Below, in pieces: positions 8,099-18,500 of a stretch of 64,000 nucleotides of DNA. How positions within the stretch are numbered: the first letter of the stretch is position 1; each line of letters starts with the position of its first letter. The translations under genes and the position numbers were made by a program. The stretch is from Oscillospiraceae bacterium (GTDB lineage: Bacteria > Bacillota > Clostridia > Oscillospirales > Oscillospiraceae), in contig CAJTCG010000010.1 of the NCBI GenBank assembly GCA_910574635.1, positions 100,964 to 164,963 on the forward strand. The letters run 5' to 3'. The notes beneath the pieces were generated by a model that saw only the letters and a program-made list of their open reading frames with translations, did no database searches and was not told the origin of the DNA.

Positions 8099-9073
8099 CT
8101 ACTTTCCCGCTTTGCCCAAAATCCGCAGAAAATTTCCCCGGGCTACCAGCTCCCGCTCCTTCGGGGACATGCCCAGGCGCTCCAGGCAGTCCAAGAAGGC
8201 CCCGGCGTGCCCGCAGTCCTCCAGTCCCCGGGCCGCCTCGTTGCCGGGGGAGCCCATGAACTCGCAGAAATCGAAGCCGCAGGCCACATGCTCCACGCCC
8301 ATGACCTCCGCCATGCGGGCGGCGTGGAGGGCCAGCGTTTCCGCCGTTTGCCGTTCCGGGTCCTGGTGAACGAAGTTGTTATAGGCGTTCACGCCTACCA
8401 CGCCGCCGCTGTCCCGGATGGCCCGGAGCTGTTCGTCGGTGAGGTTCCGGGGCACGTCGCAAAGCGCGCGGCAGTTGGAGTGGGAGGCGATGACCGGGCC
8501 GCGGGCCAGCCGCAGGACCTCCCGGAATCCGCCCTCGTTCAGATGGGAGACGTCTATAAGAATCCCCAGGTCCTCCATCCGCCGGAGGGCCCGGCGGCCC
8601 AGGTCCGTCAGCCCCTTGGCGGGGTCCTGGGCGGCCCCGGCGGCGAAGCGGTTTTCCTCGTTCCAGGTGAGCATCCCCAGCCGGAGGCCCAGGGAGGCCA
8701 GGCGGTCCAGCTCCTCCGGGCCCTCCAGGCCCTCCATGCCCTCAATGGCCAGGAAGGCGTACAGCTTTCCCTCCGCCCGGGCGGCCTCCGCCTCCGCCGC
8801 GGTGCGGACCACCGCCAGCCAGGGGCACTCGGCGAATTCCGCCTGGGCGCAGGAGAGCATCACCTCCAGCCGGTGGGCGGCGCGCTCCGCCCCGGGGACG
8901 CCCTCCCAGAAGGTTTGGCCCTGTCCCCGGCCGTACCAGAGGGCCAGGACCAGGCCCTCGATGCCGCCCCGGCGGAGGCGGTCCAGGTGGCGCCGTTCCA
9001 ATACACGGGATTCCCCCGCCAGGCGGCGGCGGGTCACGTCGTAGAGAAGATCGGAATGTCCGTCAAAAATCAT
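8099..9073 (-). CDS. M19 (membrane/renal dipeptidase-type) zinc dipeptidase
   Basis: The 324-residue product belongs to peptidase family M19, which hydrolyses dipeptides, including those with a D-residue, using a binuclear zinc centre. Metal-binding elements are visible: H6-x-D8 in DGHSDLL, the glutamate in AIEGMEG, and histidines in IDVSHLN and VIASHSN, followed by the RNLTDEQLRAI segment typical of the family. No signal peptide is present, so it is probably cytoplasmic. It is the first gene on the minus strand before galK-galT; the functional link with galactose use is unclear and may be only positional. A hairpin lies in its short leader. Confidence 0.93.
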   Translation of the reverse strand: MIFDGHSDLLYDVTRRRLAGESRVLERRHLDRLRRGGIEGLVLALWYGRGQGQTFWEGVPGAERAAHRLEVMLSCAQAEFAECPWLAVVRTAAEAEAARAEGKLYAFLAIEGMEGLEGPEELDRLASLGLRLGMLTWNEENRFAAGAAQDPAKGLTDLGRRALRRMEDLGILIDVSHLNEGGFREVLRLARGPVIASHSNCRALCDVPRNLTDEQLRAIRDSGGVVGVNAYNNFVHQDPERQTAETLALHAARMAEVMGVEHVACGFDFCEFMGSPGNEAARGLEDCGHAGAFLDCLERLGMSPKERELVARGNFLRILGKAGK

Positions 9074-9087
9074 AGCAACGCTCCTTT

Positions 9088-9111
9088 CGCCCCGGCAAAA
9101 GGGCCGGGGCG
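9088..9111. other. stem-loop in the leader of the dipeptidase gene
   Basis: A perfect 9-bp stem (9088-9096 with 9103-9111) with loop AAAAGG. On the plus strand a T-rich stretch follows, as in a terminator, but no plus-strand gene precedes it. On the minus strand it sits near the predicted transcript 5' end and could protect the mRNA. Confidence 0.5.
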
Positions 9112-9115
9112 CTTT

Positions 9116-9145
9116 ATTTTATTCCAAACGAGGGCGGAGGTGCAA
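9116..9145 (-). promoter_or_regulatory. possible promoter of the M19 dipeptidase
   Basis: On the minus strand, TTGCAC (9140-9145), an 18-nt spacer and TAAAAT (9116-9121). The spacing is slightly long, and this is the weakest promoter call among the minus-strand set. Confidence 0.45.
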
Positions 9146-9270
9146 GGGGCTTTTCGGCTTTTTTTCGGAAAATCTCGTCTACCCCCTATGCAAAACCGGA
9201 AAAATACGTTAAAATAGTAACCGCTGTAAAACCCAGAAGAACGGCATATTCGGAAAAGGGAGGTCACACG

Positions 9271-9987
9271 ATGACAAAACCTGTATACCGGCGGGTGCTG
9301 CTGAAAATCAGCGGCGAGGCCCTGGCCGGAGACAAGCACGCCGGATTGGACTTCCAGATGATTGGCCGGGTCTGCGACGTGGTGAAGGAATGCCTGAACC
9401 TGGGCGTTCAGGTGGGCCTGGTGGTGGGCGGCGGCAACTTCTGGCGGGGCGCCAAGGACGGCGGAGGCCGCATGGAGCGGACCCGGGCGGATCACATGGG
9501 CATGCTGGCCACTGTGATGAACTGCCTGGCCGTGGCCGACGTCTGCGAGCAAAAGGGCATTCCCGTCCGGGTGCAGACGGCCATCGAGATGCGGCCCATC
9601 GCCGAGCCCTACATCCGCTCCCGGGCCATCCGGCATTTGGAAAAGGGGAGGGTGGTGATCTTCGGCTGCGGCACCGGCAACCCCTTCTTTTCCACGGACA
9701 CCGCCGCTGTCCTCCGGGCCGCCGAAATCGGCGCGGAGGTCATCCTGCTGGCGAAGAACGTGGACGGCGTGTACTCCGCCGACCCGGTGAAGGACCCCGG
9801 CGCGGTGAAATACGACACCATCAGCTACGACGACGTGCTGGCCCAGCACCTGATGGTGATGGACACCACGGCCACGTCCCTCTCCATGGACAACCACATT
9901 CCCGTGCTGCTCTTCGCCCTGAAAGACCCGGAGAACATCCTCCGTGCCGTCTGCGGCGAGAAGGTGGGCACGATTGTAAAAGAATGA
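9271..9987 (+). CDS. pyrH: UMP kinase
   Basis: PyrH makes UDP from UMP with ATP in pyrimidine synthesis. The 238-residue length is typical of the amino-acid-kinase fold family. Visible motifs are LLKISGEAL at the N-terminus, [23 protein letters not shown], the [13 protein letters not shown] nucleotide loop and [14 protein letters not shown]. The ATG follows GGGAGG. It heads the conserved pyrH-frr-uppS-cdsA-dxr-rseP-ispG-polC cluster. In many Firmicutes rpsB and tsf come immediately before pyrH; here the upstream gene is a divergent dipeptidase. A TAAAAT at 9210-9215 may be its -10 element, but no good -35 accompanies it. Confidence 0.98.
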   Translation: MTKPVYRRVLLKISGEALAGDKHAGLDFQMIGRVCDVVKECLNLGVQVGLVVGGGNFWRGAKDGGGRMERTRADHMGMLATVMNCLAVADVCEQKGIPVRVQTAIEMRPIAEPYIRSRAIRHLEKGRVVIFGCGTGNPFFSTDTAAVLRAAEIGAEVILLAKNVDGVYSADPVKDPGAVKYDTISYDDVLAQHLMVMDTTATSLSMDNHIPVLLFALKDPENILRAVCGEKVGTIVKE

Positions 9988-10034
9988 CCGGAAGCATACG
10001 CCGGATTTGAACAATTGAAAGGAGCGTCTCCATT

Positions 10035-10592
10035 ATGTTAAAGGACGAATACAAGGTATACGAGGACAAGATGAAAAAGAGCATCGACTCCGTGGCGGCG
10101 GACTTCGCCTCTGTCCGGGCGGGCCGGGCCAACGCCTCCGTGCTGGACCGGATTCTGGTGGACTACTACGGCAGCCCCACCCCCATTCAGCAGATTGCCG
10201 CCATCTCCTCCCCGGACGCCCGGACCCTGCTGATCTCCCCCTGGGACGGCTCTGCCCTGAAGCTGATTGAAAAGGCCATTCAGAACTCCGACCTGGGGAT
10301 CAACCCCCAGAACGACGGCAAGGCCCTGCGCCTGGCCTTCCCCCAGCTTACCGAGGAGCGCCGGAAAGAGCTGGTAAAGCAGATCCGCAAATACGCCGAG
10401 AGCGGCAAGGTGGCGGTGCGGAACATCCGCCGGGACGCCATGGACAACTTTAAAAAGCAGGAGAAAAAGTCCGAGATCACCGAGGACGAGCTGAAGCAGG
10501 TGGAAAAGGACTTCCAGAAGCTCACCGACGAGAGCTGCAAGAAGCTGGACGAGCTGCTGGCGAAGAAGGAAAAGGAACTGATGGCGGTTTGA
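10035..10592 (+). CDS. frr: ribosome recycling factor
   Basis: RRF acts with EF-G to split post-termination ribosomes. The 185-residue length is exact for the family. The N-terminal [28 protein letters not shown] segment region and the C-terminal [21 protein letters not shown] coiled helix are characteristic. The ATG at 10035 follows GAAAGGAGCG. It lies 47 nt after pyrH and shares one base with the uppS start (TGATG), which suggests translational coupling. Confidence 0.98.
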   Translation: MLKDEYKVYEDKMKKSIDSVAADFASVRAGRANASVLDRILVDYYGSPTPIQQIAAISSPDARTLLISPWDGSALKLIEKAIQNSDLGINPQNDGKALRLAFPQLTEERRKELVKQIRKYAESGKVAVRNIRRDAMDNFKKQEKKSEITEDELKQVEKDFQKLTDESCKKLDELLAKKEKELMAV

Positions 10593-11383
10593 TGGCGGAA
10601 AACAGGAACGAAACGGGGCGGCTGGCGCCGCCCCGCGCTAATGGAGCGGCGCGGGGGGAAACCGGCGGGAATCTGCCGGCCCCGCCCCGCCACATTGCGA
10701 TCATCATGGACGGCAACGGCCGCTGGGCCACGAGACGGGGCCTTCCCCGGACGGCGGGGCACAAGGCGGGAGCGGAGACTTTCCGGAAAATCGCCACCTA
10801 CTGCAAGGATATCGGCGTGAAGTACCTGACGGTCTACGCCTTCTCCACGGAGAACTGGAAGCGCTCCGAGACGGAGGTCTCCGCCATCATGGCGCTTTTG
10901 AAGAAGTACCTTCTGGAGGCGGTGGACACCATGGAGCGGGACCACATCCGGCTCCACTTCTTCGGGGACATGACTCCCATCGCCCCGGAGCTGCGGGCCC
11001 TGGCCCGGGAGACGGACGAGATTACGGAGCACCTTTCCAAGGACGATTTCCAGGCCAACGTCTGCCTGAACTACGGCGGGCGGGACGAGATTCTCCGGGC
11101 GGCCCGGCGCTTTGCCGCCGACTGCGCCGCCGGGACAAGGAAGCCGGAGGAGCTGGACGAGGCGGTCTTTTCGGGTTATCTGGATTCCGCGGGCATCCCG
11201 GACCCGGAGCTGATCATCCGCCCCAGCGGGGAGCAGCGGCTGAGCAACTTCCTGCTCTGGCAGTGCGCCTATTCGGAGTTTTACTACACGGACACCCTCT
11301 GGCCGGACTTCGGCGAGGCGGAGATAGATAAGGCGATTGCGGCCTATCAGAGCAGGGACCGGAGATTCGGCGGCGTGAAGTAA
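10592..11383 (+). CDS. uppS: isoprenyl transferase (undecaprenyl diphosphate synthase)
   Basis: UppS condenses farnesyl diphosphate with isopentenyl diphosphate to make the C55 carrier lipid for cell-wall synthesis. The core signature IIMDGNGRWA, with the catalytic Asp, is at about residue 39, followed by GHKAGAE, the YAFSTENWKR motif and the C-terminal RPSGEQRLSNFLLWQ segment. About 30 polar residues precede the core, a longer N-terminal tail than usual. ATG 10592 overlaps the frr stop by one base; a TTG one codon earlier is less likely. cdsA follows after 19 nt. Confidence 0.96.
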   Translation: MAENRNETGRLAPPRANGAARGETGGNLPAPPRHIAIIMDGNGRWATRRGLPRTAGHKAGAETFRKIATYCKDIGVKYLTVYAFSTENWKRSETEVSAIMALLKKYLLEAVDTMERDHIRLHFFGDMTPIAPELRALARETDEITEHLSKDDFQANVCLNYGGRDEILRAARRFAADCAAGTRKPEELDEAVFSGYLDSAGIPDPELIIRPSGEQRLSNFLLWQCAYSEFYYTDTLWPDFGEAEIDKAIAAYQSRDRRFGGVK

Positions 11384-11402
11384 GGAGAAGGGAGGAAGTC
11401 CC

Positions 11403-12200
11403 ATGAAATCAAGAATCCTGGTAGCCGCCGTGGGCATCCCGGCGCTGCTGTATGTGGTCCTGGCTGCGCCGCCTTGGGTGATGATGGCGGCGCTGTGCCT
11501 CCTGGCGGGTATCGGCGGTATGGAGCTCCAGCGTTGTGTCGGCGGCGTGAAGCGGAGTGAGCTGGTGAGTGTGAGTACCGTAGCCGCTGCGGTTACGGTG
11601 GGATGGATTTATGACCGGGATCACCACCTGTCCGTCATTATCATGCTGGTAGTCCTGCTGGCTTTTTTCAGCGCCATTGAAAAGGGCGGCGAAGTGAAGT
11701 TCAGCCAGATTATGGCGGGAACGGGCGGCAGTCTTTTTATCGGCTGGTCCTTCGCGTCCTTCCTCCGGCTGGAGGTTTCCGGCATCCACCGGGCCTATCT
11801 CCTCCTGCCCTTCATTTTGAGCTTTGCCTGCGACACCTTCGCCTTTTTCGCCGGGCTCACCCTGGGCAAGCACAAGCTGGCTCCCAAGGTCAGCCCGAAA
11901 AAGACCATTGAGGGCTCCGTCGGGGGCCTTCTGGGCAACGTCCTCTGCGGCCTTCTGTTCGTCTGGGTGATGGACCGCTTCTTCGGCGGCTCCGCCATCG
12001 GATACGGCCCCATGGCCCTGCTGGCCCTTCTCTGCGGCGTGGTGGCACAGGTCGGGGATTTGAGCTTTTCCCTCATCAAGCGGGAATTTGGGATCAAGGA
12101 CTACGGGCATTTGTTCCTGGCCCACGGCGGCGTGCTGGACCGGTTTGACAGCGTGCTGTTCGTGGCCCCGGTGTTAGAGATTATTTTCAGCTTTCTGTAA
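11403..12200 (+). CDS. cdsA: phosphatidate cytidylyltransferase
   Basis: CdsA makes CDP-diacylglycerol from phosphatidate and CTP for phospholipid synthesis. The 265-residue protein has about eight hydrophobic segments and the C-terminal family signature region, visible as KVSPKKTIEGSVGG and then the DxxFSLIKREFGIKDYG and HGGVLDRFDS stretches. The ATG at 11403 follows AGGAGAAGGGAGG. Its position between uppS and dxr is the standard Firmicute order. dxr begins 18 nt after the stop. Confidence 0.97.
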   Translation: MKSRILVAAVGIPALLYVVLAAPPWVMMAALCLLAGIGGMELQRCVGGVKRSELVSVSTVAAAVTVGWIYDRDHHLSVIIMLVVLLAFFSAIEKGGEVKFSQIMAGTGGSLFIGWSFASFLRLEVSGIHRAYLLLPFILSFACDTFAFFAGLTLGKHKLAPKVSPKKTIEGSVGGLLGNVLCGLLFVWVMDRFFGGSAIGYGPMALLALLCGVVAQVGDLSFSLIKREFGIKDYGHLFLAHGGVLDRFDSVLFVAPVLEIIFSFL

Positions 12201-12218
12201 TAGAATAGAGATGTAGAG

Positions 12219-13370
12219 ATGACAACGACGATATCAATCTTAGGCTCCACCGGCTCCATCGGGCGGCAGACCCTGGAGGTGGCGGAGCAGCTGGGGCTGA
12301 CGGTGGCCGCCATCACCGCCCACAACAATGTGGCGCTGGCGGAGGAACAGGCCCGGAAGTTCCGGCCCCGGCAGGTGATCATGACCGACGAGGCGGCGGC
12401 AAGGGACTTAAAAGTCCGCCTGGCGGACACGAAGACCCGCGTCCACGGCGGCGTCTCCGCCCTCTCCACGGCGGCGACGCTGCCGGGAGTGGACACGGTG
12501 GTCACCGCCGTGGTGGGCATGGTGGGCCTCAAGCCCACCCTCGCCGCCATCCGGGAGGGCAAGCGCATCGCCCTGGCCAACAAAGAGACGCTGGTCTGCG
12601 CCGGGGAGCTGGTGATGGAGGCGGCGGAGAGGCGGGGGGCGGAGATCGTCCCCGTGGACTCGGAGCACTCCGCCATTTTCCAGTGCGTCCAGGGCTGCCT
12701 GGACCGGGGGGAGATCCGGCAGGTGATTCTGACCTGCTCCGGCGGGCCCTTCTACGGGATGGGCAAGGAGGAAGTGGCGAAGAAAACCCGGGCGGACGCG
12801 CTGGTTCACCCCAACTGGAAGATGGGCCCCAAAATCACCGTGGACTGCGCCACGCTGATGAACAAGGGGCTGGAGGTTATCGAGGCTATGCGCCTCTACC
12901 GCCTCCCCCTGACGCGGGTGAAGGTAGCCATCCACCGCCAGAGCATCGTCCACTCCCTGGTGGAGTTCCGGGACGGGGCGCTGCTGGCCCAGCTGGGCAC
13001 GCCGGACATGCGCCTGCCCATCCGCTATGCCATGACCTACCCCCAGCGGGCGGAGTCGGCGGCGGAGCCGCTGAACCTTTTGAGCTGCCCGCCGCTGACC
13101 TTCGAGGAGCCGGACCGGGGGACCTTCCCGTGCCTCCGGCTTGCGGAGGTGGCGGCGGCCAAGGGGGGCACCGCCTGCGCCGTGCTGAACGCCGCCAACG
13201 AGGAGGCGGTGCGGCTGTTCCTGGAGGACCGGATCGGCTTCCGGGACATCTTTGACCTCACCGCCCGGGCCATGACGGAGCTGCCCGTGGTGCACAAGCC
13301 CAGCCTCCCGGATATTCTGGAGGCGGACGCTGCGGCCCGGCGTGAGGTTTTGAAAAATGTTTCAAGGTAA
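12219..13370 (+). CDS. dxr: 1-deoxy-D-xylulose 5-phosphate reductoisomerase
   Basis: Dxr catalyses the NADPH-dependent first committed step of the MEP isoprenoid pathway. The 383 residues cover the whole family: N-terminal Rossmann motif GSTGSIGRQTLEV, the ANKETLVCAGEL segment, the metal-binding VDSEHSAIFQC region, GPKITVDCATLMNKGLE, and the C-terminal AANEEAV stretch. It begins with ATG at 12219 after a weak GTAGAGATG site, so it may depend on coupling with cdsA upstream. With ispG three genes on, two MEP-pathway enzymes lie in this cluster. Confidence 0.98.
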   Translation: MTTTISILGSTGSIGRQTLEVAEQLGLTVAAITAHNNVALAEEQARKFRPRQVIMTDEAAARDLKVRLADTKTRVHGGVSALSTAATLPGVDTVVTAVVGMVGLKPTLAAIREGKRIALANKETLVCAGELVMEAAERRGAEIVPVDSEHSAIFQCVQGCLDRGEIRQVILTCSGGPFYGMGKEEVAKKTRADALVHPNWKMGPKITVDCATLMNKGLEVIEAMRLYRLPLTRVKVAIHRQSIVHSLVEFRDGALLAQLGTPDMRLPIRYAMTYPQRAESAAEPLNLLSCPPLTFEEPDRGTFPCLRLAEVAAAKGGTACAVLNAANEEAVRLFLEDRIGFRDIFDLTARAMTELPVVHKPSLPDILEADAAARREVLKNVSR

Positions 13371-13384
13371 GGGGCAGTATCTTT

Positions 13385-14458
13385 ATGAGCTTTGTCTATG
13401 TTCTGGCAGGTATTTTTATCTTCGGCTTTCTGGTCGCCATTCATGAGCTGGGCCACTTTCTGGCGGCCCGGCTCTGCGGCGTGCGGGTCAATGAGTTTTC
13501 CATCGGCATGGGCCCGCTGCTGTGGCGCCGGGAGACGGGAGAGACCCGGTATTCCCTCCGGCTTCTTCCCATCGGCGGCTTCTGCGCCCTGGAGGGGGAG
13601 GACGGGGACACCGGGGACGAGCGGAGCTTCACCCGTCAGGGCTTTTGGAAAAAGCTTGTGATTCTGGCCGCCGGGTCCTTTATGAACCTGCTGGCGGGGA
13701 TCGCCGTGATTGCCTGCATCTTCGCCACGGCTTCCGGCTTTTACGTGGACCAGGTGGCCGGGTTCTCCGAGGGCTTCCCCCTGGAAGGGGAGGACGGCCT
13801 GATGGAGGGTGATATCTTCTATAAAATCGACGGCTGGCGGACCTACCTCCGGGGAGACGCGTCGCTGCTTCTCCAGTTCAACGACGGGAAGGGCGTCGAC
13901 ATGGAAGTCATCCGGGACGGGGAGAGGGTGGTCTTGAAGGACCTGCCCCTGTACCGGGGGACCTACGACGGTCAGGAGGGGCGGTTCGGCCTGATGGTGG
14001 GGGCCGCCCGGGTTCCGGCGACCTTCTTCAGCACAGTGAAATTTATCGGTTACCAGACCCTGGACTTTGTCCAGCAGGTGTGGTTCAGCCTGATTCAGCT
14101 GTTCCGGGGCAGCGTGGGCCTCTCGGAGGTCAGCGGCCCGGTGGGCATCGTCTCCACCATGACGGAGGTGGGGAACGCCTCCAAGACGGCTATGGACGCC
14201 GTTGAGAACATCGCCTTCTTCGGGGCGCTCATCGCCATCAATCTGGCGGTGATGAATTTGCTGCCCATTCCGGCCCTGGACGGGGGACGCATCTTCTTCC
14301 TGGCGGTCGACGCGCTGTCCCTGGGACTGTTCAAGCGGAAGGTGCCGGAGAAGTATCAGGCGGCGATGAACGCGGCGTGTTTTATTTTGCTGATGGGCGT
14401 GATGCTGCTGGTGACCTTGAAGGACGTTGGGCAGCTCTTTATGCGGGGAGGTTCCTGA
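13385..14458 (+). CDS. rseP: RseP-type site-2 membrane metalloprotease
   Basis: Intramembrane zinc protease that cleaves anti-sigma factors and remnant signal peptides within the membrane. The HELGH zinc motif is in the first membrane span (AIHELGHFLAAR near residue 20), a PDZ-like domain fills the middle, and the second metal site is in the later span (LLPIPALDGGRIFF). The 357-residue length is normal for the Firmicute form. The ATG follows AAGGGGC. The stop TGA overlaps the ispG start region by a few bases, consistent with coupled translation. Confidence 0.95.
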   Translation: MSFVYVLAGIFIFGFLVAIHELGHFLAARLCGVRVNEFSIGMGPLLWRRETGETRYSLRLLPIGGFCALEGEDGDTGDERSFTRQGFWKKLVILAAGSFMNLLAGIAVIACIFATASGFYVDQVAGFSEGFPLEGEDGLMEGDIFYKIDGWRTYLRGDASLLLQFNDGKGVDMEVIRDGERVVLKDLPLYRGTYDGQEGRFGLMVGAARVPATFFSTVKFIGYQTLDFVQQVWFSLIQLFRGSVGLSEVSGPVGIVSTMTEVGNASKTAMDAVENIAFFGALIAINLAVMNLLPIPALDGGRIFFLAVDALSLGLFKRKVPEKYQAAMNAACFILLMGVMLLVTLKDVGQLFMRGGS

Positions 14459-14459
14459 T

Positions 14460-15497
14460 ATGACGAAACGCCTGATGGTGGGGAAGGTTCCGGTGGGCGG
14501 CGGCGCGCCGGTGTCCATCCAGTCCATGTGCAACACGAAAACCGATGATGTGGCGGCTACCGTGGCCCAGATCAAGGCCCTGGAGGCCGCCGGGTGTGAG
14601 ATTATCCGGGTGGCCGTTCCCGACCAGGCGGCGGCGGAGGCCGTGGACAAAATCAAGGAGCGGATTTCCATTCCCCTGATTGCCGATATTCACTTCAACT
14701 ACAAACTTGCCCTCGCCTGCGCGGAGCGGGGAATCGACGCCATCCGCATCAACCCCGGCAACATCGGCGGGGAAGAGAAGGTCAAGGCCGTGGCGGACGC
14801 CTGCCGCCTCCGGGGTATCCCCATTCGGGTGGGGGTCAACGGCGGCTCTTTGGAGAAGGAGCTCCGGGCCAGGCACGGCGGCGTCACCGCCGGGGCCCTG
14901 GTGGAAAGCGCTCTGGGACAGGCCCGGCTGCTGAACCGCTTCGATTTTGACGACATCTGCTTTTCCGTCAAGTGCTCCGACGTGCCGCTGACCATGGCGG
15001 CGTACTTAGCCCTCAGTGAACAGACGGACTACCCCCTCCACCTGGGGGTTACCGAGGCGGGCACCCCCTCCATGGGGATGGTGAAGTCCGCCATGGGCAT
15101 CGGCGGCCTCCTCTGCCTGGGGGTGGGGGACACCATTCGGGTGACCCTGACCGCCGACCCGGTGGAGGAGATTTACGCCGCCAAGAAGATTTTGAAGGCG
15201 GCGGGCCTGCGCAAAACCGGCGTGAACCTGATTGCCTGTCCCACCTGCGGCCGGACCCGGATTGACCTGATTCCCATTGCCGAGGAGGTGGAGCGGCGGC
15301 TGGCGGACTGCGAAAAGAACATCACCGTGGCGGTGATGGGCTGCGCCGTCAACGGCCCCGGGGAGGCCTCCGCCGCCGACATCGGCATCGCCGGGGGCAA
15401 GGGCGAGGGGCTGCTGTTCCGCAAGGGGGAAATTTTGTATAAGGTTCCCCAGGAGCGGCTGGTGGACGCGCTGATGGAGGAGATCGGGAGGCTCTAA
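14460..15497 (+). CDS. ispG: 4-hydroxy-3-methylbut-2-enyl-diphosphate synthase (flavodoxin)
   Basis: IspG is a 4Fe-4S enzyme near the end of the MEP pathway. The 345 residues include the N-terminal barrel (VGGGAPVSIQSMCNTKTDD) and the C-terminal cluster domain with the cysteines in ACPTCGRTRID and the VMGCAVNGPGEA motif. ATG 14460 has GGGGAGG 10 nt upstream, at the very end of rseP; the frame is open a further 33 nt upstream, but that part is not conserved. It overlaps nothing essential of rseP and precedes polC by 33 nt. Confidence 0.97.
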   Translation: MTKRLMVGKVPVGGGAPVSIQSMCNTKTDDVAATVAQIKALEAAGCEIIRVAVPDQAAAEAVDKIKERISIPLIADIHFNYKLALACAERGIDAIRINPGNIGGEEKVKAVADACRLRGIPIRVGVNGGSLEKELRARHGGVTAGALVESALGQARLLNRFDFDDICFSVKCSDVPLTMAAYLALSEQTDYPLHLGVTEAGTPSMGMVKSAMGIGGLLCLGVGDTIRVTLTADPVEEIYAAKKILKAAGLRKTGVNLIACPTCGRTRIDLIPIAEEVERRLADCEKNITVAVMGCAVNGPGEASAADIGIAGGKGEGLLFRKGEILYKVPQERLVDALMEEIGRL

Positions 15498-15530
15498 GGC
15501 CTGAGATTGAAATGCACAAGAGAGGACGCC

Positions 15531-18500
15531 ATGTCGAGAAACATTCCATTTTTTGAATTTTTCGCCGAGCTGTCGGCGTCTCCTGAGCTCCGTCTCCGGC
15601 TGACCGGGGCGGAGCTGACCCATGGCCGCATCGACCAGGGGGAGCGGTCCATAGATCTGGATATGACGGTGAAAAGCCCCCTGGACCAGGGGGGCGTGCA
15701 AAGCCTGGAGGAGACGCTGCGGGCGGTCTACGGCTTTCAAAAAGTGGCGCTGCACGTCACCTGCGCGGCTCCGCCGCCTCCGGCGCCCAGCCCGGTTTCC
15801 CAGAGCGGCGGCGGAGCCAAGGCGGCTCCCAAGAAGACGGGCAAAATTCTCATGGGCAATCCCGTCAAGGCCCGGCCCGGCCCCATGTCGGCGCTGAACG
15901 TGAAGATGGGCACGGCCACGGTCTCCGGAAAGGTCTTCTCCTTCGAGTGCCGGGAGACCCGGCGGCCGGGGCTCTGGCGGCTGAGCTTCGACATGACCGA
16001 CGGCACCGGCTCCGTCACTGTTCAGAAGAACCTGGGGGCCAGGGAGGCCCAGGCCCTGGAGGGGGCGGTGAAGCCGGGCATGTGGCTGGTGGTCCAGGGA
16101 AAGATGGAGCCCACCTGGGACGGCAAGGACATCCAGCTCAACCCCCAGCACATCAACGTGACGGACCACGAGGAACGGATGGACGCCGCTCCGGTGAAGC
16201 GGGTGGAGCTTCACCTGCACACCCGGATGAGCAACATGGACGCCCTCACCGACACCAAGGAGGTCATCCAGGAGGCCATCCGCTGGGGCCATCCCGCCAT
16301 TGCCATCACGGACCACGGCGTGGCCCAGTCCTTCCCGGAGGCGTGGCACGCCGCCGGAAATAAAATCAAGGTCCTCTATGGCGTGGAGGGCTATTTCATC
16401 AACAACGTGGACGACCGCATCGCCGTCCACGGCCCCCAGGACATTCCCCTGGACGGGGAAATCGTCTGCTTCGACATCGAGACTACAGGCCTCCGGGTGG
16501 ACCGGGAGGCCATTACGGAGATCGGCGCGGTGGTGCTGCGGGACGGCGAGATCGCCGAGCGGTTCCAGACCTTCGTGAACCCGGGAAGGCGGCTGACGCC
16601 GGAGATCATCGGCCTCACGGGCATCACCGACGAGATGCTCAAGGACGCACCCAAGCCCGCCCAGGCTCTGGCGGATTTCCTGAAATTTGTAAACGGGCGG
16701 CCCCTGGCGGCCCACAACGCGGAGTTTGACATCGGCTTCATCCGCAAGGGCTGCGCCGAGGCGGGGCTGGATTTCCATCCCACCTATGTCGACTCCCTGA
16801 TTCTGGCCCAGAACCTGCTGCCGGGCCTGGGGAAGTACAAGCTGGACATCGTGGCGGAGCATCTGGACCTGCCCGCCTTCAACCACCACCGGGCCAGCGA
16901 CGACGCGGCCACGGTGGGCTATATGCTGATTCCCTTTTGGAAAATGCTCCATGAGAAGGGGATTCACACCCTCCAGGCCGTCAACGGCGAGATGGAGAAG
17001 CTGCGGCCCCTGGGGAACAAGTCCAACCGCTTTCCAAAGCATATCATCCTCCTGGCCCGGAACAAGACGGGGCTGAAAAACCTCTACCAGATGATTTCCG
17101 CCTCCAACCTGAAATACTTCAAGCGGGTGCCCACCATTCCTAAGAGCCTGCTGAAGGAGCACCGGGAGGGCGTGATCGTGGGCGCGGCCTGCGAGGCGGG
17201 AGAGCTGTTCCAGGCAGTAAAGGACCACAAGGACTGGGAGGAGCTGAAGCGCATCGCCTCCTTCTACGACTATCTGGAAATCCAGCCCCTGTGCAACAAC
17301 GCCTTTATGCTCCGCAACGGCGACGCCCGGGACGAGGAGGACCTGCGGGAATTCAACCGGGTTATTGTACGCCTGGGGGAGGAGTTAGGGAAGCCCGTCT
17401 GCGCCACCGGCGACGTGCATTTCCGGGAGCCGGAGGACGAGGTGTTCCGGCACATCCTCCTGGCCTCGAAAAAGTTCCCCGACGCCAACGAGGCCCTGCC
17501 CATCTATTTCAAAACCACCGATGAGATGCTGAAGGAGTTCTCCTACCTGGGGGAGGAAAAAGCCTATGAGGTGGTGGTGGCCAATACCCGCCTGGTGGCG
17601 GACCAGATCGAGCAATTCGAGCTGCTGCCCAAGGAGCTGTTCCCGCCGAAGCTGGAAAACTCCGAGGAGGATTTGAACCGCCTGGTCTGGGAGAAGGTCC
17701 ACCGCCTCTACGGCGAGGACCCGCCCCAGCTGATTGTGGAGCGGCTGAACGTGGAGCTGGGCGGCATTTTGGGAAAATACGACGTGGTCTACATGTCCGC
17801 ACAGAAATTAGTCCAGCGTTCCCTGGAAAACGGCTATCTGGTGGGCTCCCGGGGCTCCGTGGGCTCGTCCCTGGCGGCCTATATGTCCGGCATCACGGAG
17901 GTCAACTCCCTGCCGCCCCACTACCGCTGCCCGAAGTGCAAAAACAGCGAATTCATCCAGGACGGGTCCTATGGCTGCGGCGCGGACATGCCGGACAAGG
18001 CGTGCCCCAAGTGCGGGACCAAGTATGAAAAGGACGGCTTCGACATTCCCTTCGAAACCTTCCTGGGCTTTGGCGGCGGCAAGGTGCCGGATATCGACCT
18101 AAACTTCTCCGGCGAGTATCAGGCCCGGGCCCACCGCCACGCCATTGAGATGTTCGGCGAAACCCAGGTGTTTCGGGCGGGGACCATCGGGACGCTGGCG
18201 GAGAAAACCGCCTACGGCTTTGTGAAAAAGTATCTGGAGGAAAACCAGATGACCGTGGGCCGGGCGGAGGAAAACCGGCTGACCCTGGGCTGCGTGGGGG
18301 TCCGGCGGACCACCGGGCAGCATCCGGGGGGGCTGGTGGTGGTGCCGGCGGACAAGAGCATGGAGGATTTCTGTCCCGTCCAGCACCCGGCGGACGCCGA
18401 CGATTCCGACACCATCACCACCCATTTTGAATACCACTCCATGGAGGCGAACCTCTTAAAGCTGGACATGCTGGGACACGATGACCCCACCATGGTCCGC

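Noticed and set aside
6791..9217. 808-residue plus-strand open frame across galK and the dipeptidase
   Set aside because: Both minus-strand genes have intact catalytic motifs; this frame has none and is repetitive.
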